A DNA stretch of 7,919 nucleotides, from contig VAYL01000059.1 of NCBI GenBank assembly GCA_005884305.1, positions 2,046 through 9,964 on the forward strand, written 5' to 3'. Of the stretch, positions 6,701-7,919 are shown piece after piece (the first letter of the stretch is position 1; each line of letters begins with the position of its first letter). Made by a program: the position numbers and the translations under genes. Under the pieces are notes generated by a model, which ran no database searches, had not been told where the DNA came from, and saw nothing but the letters and a program-made list of their open reading frames with translations. The stretch comes from Actinomycetota bacterium. Its GTDB lineage: Bacteria; Actinomycetota; Thermoleophilia; Solirubrobacterales; 70-9.

Positions 6701-7412
6701 CGCTCCCGGGCCGGGCGGCGGACTGTAGGCGGGAGGCGACGTTCACCGCATCGCCGATCACCGTGTACCCGTCGCCGACCTGGCCCGCGAGAACCTCGCC
6801 GGAGTTGACGCCGACGCGAAGCTGGAATCTGCTGCCGGTCGCGGCCTCGATGTCCTTGTTGATCTCGTCCATAGCGGCCTGCATGGCGAGCCCGGCGCGG
6901 ACGGCGCGCTCGGGATCGTCCTCGTGGGCCACCGGGGCGCCGAACACCGCCATCACGTTGTCGCCGATGTACTTGTCGACGGTGCCCCCGTAGCGCAGGA
7001 CCTCCTGCCCGAGCCGCCGCAGCGCGCGGTCGACGAAGGACTTGACGGCCTCGGGGTCGAGCCGCTCGGCTACGGCCGTGTATCCGGAGAGGTCGGCAAA
7101 GAGCACCGTTGCCTTCCGCCGCTCCTCGGGGAGCGACGCGGCGGGCCCCCAGCCGGCACCCGCGCCCGGAAGCTGGCCGCCGAACAGGCCGCTGCCCTGG
7201 CCCGCCGCAGCCGGAGAGGGGGGCGCCGTTGCGGTGGTGGAGGCGGCACCGGCGCCGAGCGGCGTCCCACACTCGATGCAGAACTTGGCGCCGGGCGGAT
7301 TCTCGGTGCCGCACGAGGGGCACGCGGTCGCGAGCGGCGCACCGCAGGACATGCAGAATCGCGCCCGCTCGGGATTCTCCGTGCCGCACTTCGGGCAAGC
7401 CTCTCCAGCCAC
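3753..7412 (-). CDS. Zinc-ribbon / class III adenylate cyclase / ATPase / TPR signalling protein
   Basis: This 1219-residue cytoplasmic protein opens with two Cx2C-x10-Cx2C zinc ribbons (Cys6, 9, 20, 23 and Cys31, 34, 45, 48) and an Ala/Pro/Gly-rich linker to about 97. A class III cyclase domain (about 98-277) follows. It keeps metal-binding Asp107 in FADLSGYT, Lys147 and Asp151 in [13 protein letters not shown], Asp221 in VIGDAVN and the Asn224/Arg228 transition-state pair in NVASR, so it should be active; Lys/Asp favours ATP over GTP. A STAND/AAA-like ATPase (about 291-600) has Walker A GQAGVGKT (323-330), Walker [13 protein letters not shown] (461-472) and the GNPLFVEEM motif (558-566). 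From about 700 to the end it is helical with TPR-like repeats. It has no C-terminal HTH, unlike LuxR-type ATPase regulators. The start is GTG at 7412: an in-frame TAG lies 11 codons upstream (7443-7445), and a later start would cut the first zinc ribbon. No ribosome binding site is visible, so a leaderless message is possible. Confidence 0.92.
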   Translation of the reverse strand: MAGEACPKCGTENPERARFCMSCGAPLATACPSCGTENPPGAKFCIECGTPLGAGAASTTATAPPSPAAAGQGSGLFGGQLPGAGAGWGPAASLPEERRKATVLFADLSGYTAVAERLDPEAVKSFVDRALRRLGQEVLRYGGTVDKYIGDNVMAVFGAPVAHEDDPERAVRAGLAMQAAMDEINKDIEAATGSRFQLRVGVNSGEVLAGQVGDGYTVIGDAVNVASRLQSAARPGSVTIGETTHRLTRGLIEYDELAPLSLKGKAEPVPAWEAVRLLVSGTAARGTRGAAPLIGREDESSLLLSLFDRVVREERPHLVTVIGQAGVGKTRLLREFATQLAEREQKAAFRVGHCPAYGAGLAYWALGEIIRGQFEIVDTDDSELAWAKLANGIQAVSSELETDEPPDRLAATIARPLGIEPPAELAAATGVHDSDDPQQIRDRLFSAVRSLVEAASKRWPVVIAIEDIHWADEGMLDLIDYMARWIRGPALIVCLARDELLERRPAWGGGRRNYTTIALEPLSQGEARELVTALLANGDSSNGHGDLVPQVAQRSAGNPLFVEEMVNRIREEGGKDVDTLPESVHAVLAARLDSLSVPERRVLQHASVVGQTFWSGSIATIGEEEGIDLPAALTGLEEKDLVVSSAGSRLAGEQEYAFKHVLIRDVAYSTLPKSMRARKHAQVASFIEDRAAERSEGVVAMVADHYARAAALGADADVDRAELRQINAKALSALESAGDAAASLYSNQEAIGHYETALSVGRELEASGSDPAVRVRIAEKLGDVALRLGRVDRATEVWEECLDFHRRQEDLSRVGDLHRKIGAALWHKGDRDGSIEHYQKGIDLLKDGPPSLELVRLYEEAASLYMHTGDNMLAIYASEKALRLAERLGEAAAASRAHGIFGRVFGRIGDSERARQNLERSVELARESDPGEAVRALLTLGYHLEVSEADYGGAGSAYTEALELAEQTGDLPSKVELHAALAQLAAHSGNWEVVASEADASGRLAEREGLTGKMCFPYMMRGMLRWREGCFDDATDELRRAAELAEQVGRSEVAFQSHYWLAAALRQRGDHADADTELARALDLCERAGLVAQSIEAISARAVNLALAGRLDAAREAADEAERLADRLRYPVGKAASLEARGAVEADPAAASDALREAHDAWQELGRPLDAARCEYLRGRLLRDSDPGESRDALEAAASAAEEYGVGHLASLARDLIPA

Positions 7413-7521
7413 GTCACGAACGATACGTGGCGCACATTCGCGCTACATGAGATTCGTCACGCCTGCAAGCGGACCGGCGAGCGCCTCGGCGCTACCCGGG
7501 GCGCCACCCGCTCAGATTGGC

Positions 7522-7553
7522 AAAAAAGGGGAGCCGCGCCGACGAAGCCGTCG
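7522..7553 (-). terminator. Possible minus-strand terminator before the cyclase gene
   Basis: On the minus strand a short stem CGACG-GCTT-CGTCG (7540-7553) is followed after 12 bases by a run of six T (7522-7527). A surrounding GGGA/TCCC pairing could bring the stem nearer the T run. It might end transcription from the small gene on the right before the cyclase gene. The spacing is poor for a classical intrinsic terminator. Confidence 0.3.
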
Positions 7554-7561
7554 AAATCCCA

Positions 7562-7610
7562 ATCGAGTGAGTGATTTGGCCGATATATGCGGCCGAATCC
7601 TTCACTCGAT
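7562..7610. repeat. Long hairpin 1 of a tandem pair
   Basis: The 5' arm 7562-7582 pairs with 7590-7610 around the 7-base loop ATATATG. Of 21 positions, 18 are Watson-Crick, two are G-T wobbles and one is a mismatch. The outer nine pairs (ATCGAGTGA with TCACTCGAT) and the inner five (GGCCG with CGGCC) are perfect. Hairpin 2, which begins two bases further on, is a diverged copy. Confidence 0.88.
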
Positions 7611-7611
7611 C

Positions 7612-7660
7612 ATCGAGTGCGTGATTCGGGGCCTATATGACCCCCAATCACTCAGTCGAT
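7612..7660. repeat. Long hairpin 2 of a tandem pair
   Basis: The 5' arm 7612-7631 pairs with 7641-7660 around the 9-base loop CCTATATGA, with 17 of 20 positions Watson-Crick. It shares the outer arm (ATCGAGTG-n-GTGATT) and the TATATG loop with hairpin 1 at a 50-base period. The inner stem has changed from GGCC to GGGG, with CCCC on the other side, so pairing is kept. Confidence 0.85.
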
Positions 7661-7714
7661 CGCAAATCCGGCGGGCCCGCCCTCACTTGCCCTTCCTGGA
7701 ATCGTTCGCGGTGC

Positions 7715-7918
7715 CTATTCGATGGGGATGTCCTGCACGCGCGGCTCGCGCTCCGGCTCTCCATCCAGGCGCTCGAGGTAAGTGTCGATCAAGGCACGCG
7801 TCGTCATTAGCGCCTCGCGCTGAACCGCCTGCCACTGGTCGCGGAGCTCGGGTGGCGCCGTCGCGCGCAGGACATCCGCCGCCCGGCAGATCGGGCACCA
7901 CTCGACGCACTCGAGCGA
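7715..7918 (-). CDS. Small CxxC protein, C-terminal part (5' end beyond the window)
   Basis: The last 67 codons are present, ending in TAG at 7715-7717. The fragment carries ECVEWCPICRAADVLR, with Cys at visible residues 4, 8 and 11. Cys8 and Cys11 form a CPIC pair, which suggests metal binding or a redox-active site. An amphipathic helix (about residues 24-51, ELRDQWQAVQREAL then TRALIDTYLERL) and an acidic tail follow. The codons end mostly in G or C, as in the other genes, which supports this frame over the overlapping ones. Its gene family and function I do not recognise with certainty; it resembles small actinobacterial proteins with a CP(I/V/L)C motif followed by helices. Only its 3' end lies upstream of the cyclase gene on the same strand, with a 302-base gap, so a shared operon is not shown. 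Confidence 0.7.
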   Translation of the reverse strand, partial: SLECVEWCPICRAADVLRATAPPELRDQWQAVQREALMTTRALIDTYLERLDGEPEREPRVQDIPIE

Positions 7919-7919
7919 A

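Larger units (their letters stand above)
7413..7714. other. 302-base spacer upstream of the cyclase gene
   Basis: Between the small CxxC gene and the cyclase start there is no convincing gene. The spacer holds two long hairpins (7562-7610 and 7612-7660), a possible minus-strand terminator (7522-7553) and, by position, the promoter of the cyclase gene at about 7413-7520. I could not pick a convincing -35/-10 pair there. Confidence 0.6.

Noticed and set aside
6106..7398. A 430-codon minus-strand open frame inside the cyclase gene.
   Set aside because: It is a frame-shifted shadow of the cyclase, Arg-rich and without domains; the 3753-7412 frame holds all the motifs.
3753..7412. Reading the large protein as a LuxR-family (LAL) transcription factor because of the ATPase and TPR parts.
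   Set aside because: The C-terminus has no helix-turn-helix, and the N-terminal half is a complete class III cyclase.
7683..7910. A 75-codon minus-strand frame overlapping the right-edge gene.
   Set aside because: It is a shifted frame of the CxxC gene (7715-7918), with low-complexity Arg/Ala/Gly composition.
7447..7919. A plus-strand frame beginning ATG at 7447 stays open to the window edge (about 157 codons).
   Set aside because: It runs through both hairpins and antisense to the CxxC gene, and its translation is Arg/Pro-rich with no recognisable motif. Long chance open frames are expected at this GC content.

Overview
The window is GC-rich, densely coded DNA. It carries an acyl-CoA dehydrogenase next to an SCP2 protein, a high-potential Rieske domain and a class III cyclase with an ATPase/TPR tail. 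Codons mostly end in G or C and several starts are GTG. This suits an actinobacterium, perhaps a Thermoleophilia-like soil lineage. That placement is inferred from style and gene content; there is no rRNA or other phylogenetic marker here.

Layout. Positions 2-112 hold the 3' end of an acyl-CoA dehydrogenase on the plus strand. It is followed after 16 bases by an SCP2 sterol-carrier domain gene (129-575), so the two probably form a lipid or acyl-CoA operon. A 101-base convergent gap (576-676) contains a perfect 9-4-9 palindrome. All remaining genes are on the minus strand. In order of transcription from the right edge they are: the 3' end of a small CxxC protein (7715-7918); a 302-base spacer with two related long hairpins; a 1219-residue protein combining two zinc ribbons, a class III nucleotide cyclase, a STAND/AAA-like ATPase and TPR repeats (3753-7412); a 165-base spacer almost filled by three tandem copies of a two-hairpin repeat; two tandem paralogous alpha/beta-hydrolase-like proteins (2775-3587 and 1964-2770); hairpins; and a DoxX-Rieske fusion (677-1816).

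How the genes may work together. The cyclase keeps its catalytic residues and looks like a large cytoplasmic signalling protein making cAMP, gated by its ATPase and TPR parts. The two proteins downstream keep the alpha/beta-hydrolase framework, but both carry Gly where the nucleophile (normally Ser) belongs and neither has a His in the usual C-terminal place. They read as ligand-binding or scaffold pseudo-enzymes rather than esterases. Because alpha/beta-hydrolase domains occur fused to class III cyclases in other actinobacteria, a split sensor/cyclase unit is a reasonable but untested idea. The DoxX-Rieske protein is a probable membrane redox protein with a four-helix DoxX bundle, an internal twin-arginine anchor, a Ser/Gly linker and an extracytoplasmic [2Fe-2S] domain.

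The most unusual material is non-coding: the repeat array at 3592-3745, the paired hairpins at 7562-7660 (the two copies show compensatory changes) and the palindrome at 613-634. I see no tRNA, rRNA, CRISPR array, insertion sequence or phage gene.
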